DNA from: a virus
Direction: 5' to 3' (one strand)
Length of the DNA: 56,422 nucleotides
Virus record (IMG/VR): IMGVR_UViG_3300025132_000046
Span: 1-56,422 of that record
A program made the translations under genes and the position numbers. How positions within the stretch are numbered: the stretch's first letter is position 1; every line of letters begins with the position of its first letter. Positions 56,152 to 56,422 of this stretch are shown in pieces. Below the pieces are notes generated by a model. It did not search any database, was not told where the DNA came from, and saw only the letters and a program-made list of their open reading frames with translations.

Positions 56152-56422
56152 TTAATAAACCCAAGACACATAGCTATATCTTGTTCCTTTTGTTACTGGA
56201 TTGACTTTATGGGGATACATAAAAGTAGATGGGAACAGTAAAACTGAACCTGCTGGTATTTCTATTTTTTCCGTCTCCCACATAATAAATTCACCACCTT
56301 CATAATCTTCATTAAGACATCCTACAATTGATAATGTTGGAATCCCTTTTCTTGTCCCATCAAACATTGCATATATATGATCACAGTGTTCTTTCATTTC
56401 TGTATTTTTATCATACTTATTA
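56152..56422 (-). CDS. 2OG-Fe(II) oxygenase, C-terminal part, cut by window edge
   Basis: The frame is open to the right edge. Visible are YDKNTEMKEHCDHIYAMFDG, with the H-x-D iron motif (in HCDHI), RKGIPTLSIVGCLNEDYEGG, EFIMWETEKIEIPAGSVLLF and PHKVNPVTKGTRYSYVSWVY, with the second histidine and the 2-oxoglutarate arginine. This is a PKHD-type hydroxylase. The ATG at 56397-56395 is internal. It is most likely the missing end of the gene that starts at 211, meaning the contig is an opened circle with a small gap. Confidence 0.75.
   Translation of the reverse strand, partial: NKYDKNTEMKEHCDHIYAMFDGTRKGIPTLSIVGCLNEDYEGGEFIMWETEKIEIPAGSVLLFPSTFMYPHKVNPVTKGTRYSYVSWVY

Noticed and set aside
1-56422. 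tRNA genes and CRISPR arrays
   Set aside because: I found no T-loop-like GTTCRA pattern with matching arms, and no regular repeat-spacer array, in the noncoding gaps. A tRNA scan would be needed to be certain.
1-56422. Temperate life style
   Set aside because: No integrase, excisionase, lambda-type repressor or clear attachment site is visible; the ribbon-helix-helix-like proteins alone do not support lysogeny.
1-56422. Assignment to a named phage group such as HMO-2011-type podoviruses
   Set aside because: Genome size, AT richness and gene types are compatible, but the polymerase shows no extra central domain and I cannot compare sequences, so I leave the group open.
1-56422. Direct terminal repeats or simple circular closure
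   Set aside because: The first and last bases do not repeat each other and joining the ends breaks the oxygenase frame, so closure needs missing sequence.

Overview
The window reads as a nearly complete genome of an uncultivated, strictly lytic, short-tailed (podovirus-like) marine phage of about 56.5 kb. The evidence is an AT-rich sequence almost wholly filled with short overlapping genes, a terminase/portal/scaffold/major-capsid set, adaptor and tail-fibre genes without a tape measure, sheath or major tail-tube protein, a complete replication set, and 2-oxoglutarate oxygenase, GP88, DUF3310 and small basic proteins of the kind common in marine virus contigs. I see no integrase, repressor/integration module, tRNA gene, RNA polymerase or ribonucleotide reductase. 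The two window ends carry the N-terminal and C-terminal parts of what looks like one PKHD-type 2OG-Fe(II) oxygenase, so the contig appears to be an opened circle (or permuted genome) with a small piece of that gene missing.

Layout. (a) 1-19.66 kb and 40.3-56.4 kb, both minus strand, form one continuous late block if the ends are joined. In transcription order it runs: terminase large subunit, lambda-type transglycosylase, portal, a TTG-started 57-aa gene, a GroES-like co-chaperonin, scaffold, two small head proteins, major capsid, a terminator, small structural proteins, a holin-like protein and a run of lysine/glycine-rich basic proteins, two adaptor-like proteins, tail fibres, two 2OG oxygenases, holin plus M15 peptidase endolysin, an S74-chaperone fibre, a large tail protein, and four large internal-virion-type proteins. 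(b) 19.9-25.96 kb, plus strand, is an accessory/early operon of about 20 small genes, mostly unknown, behind a promoter that overlaps an inverted repeat. Its noncoding gaps and 5' flank carry four very strong G-quadruplex motifs, its genes re-use an identical ribosome-binding cassette, and it contains two related 22-24 residue membrane peptides. (c) 25.9-30.7 kb, minus strand: a VRR-NUC-like nuclease, the terminase small subunit (separated from the large subunit by the accessory island), DUF3310 and DNA-binding proteins, an acetyltransferase-like protein and a C5-cytosine methyltransferase. (d) 30.7-31.5 kb, plus strand: a GNAT and an HNH endonuclease. (e) 31.5-38.1 kb, minus strand: family A DNA polymerase (Leu at the Pol I 762 position), an SF1 helicase, an archaeo-eukaryotic-type primase and a putative ssDNA-binding protein, the last two ending in SSB-like D-I-P-F tails. 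(f) 38.2-40.4 kb, plus strand: a SNF2-like helicase and a RecB-like exonuclease.

How it works together (inference): host RNA polymerase transcribes the plus-strand early island and the replication genes from divergent control regions near 19.9, 27.0 and 38.15 kb. Replication uses a primase-polymerase-type primase with PolA instead of a DnaG/DnaB or T7 gp4 system. The long minus-strand late block then supplies packaging, head, tail, lysis and ejection proteins, with the phage-encoded GroES-like protein likely helping capsid folding through host GroEL.
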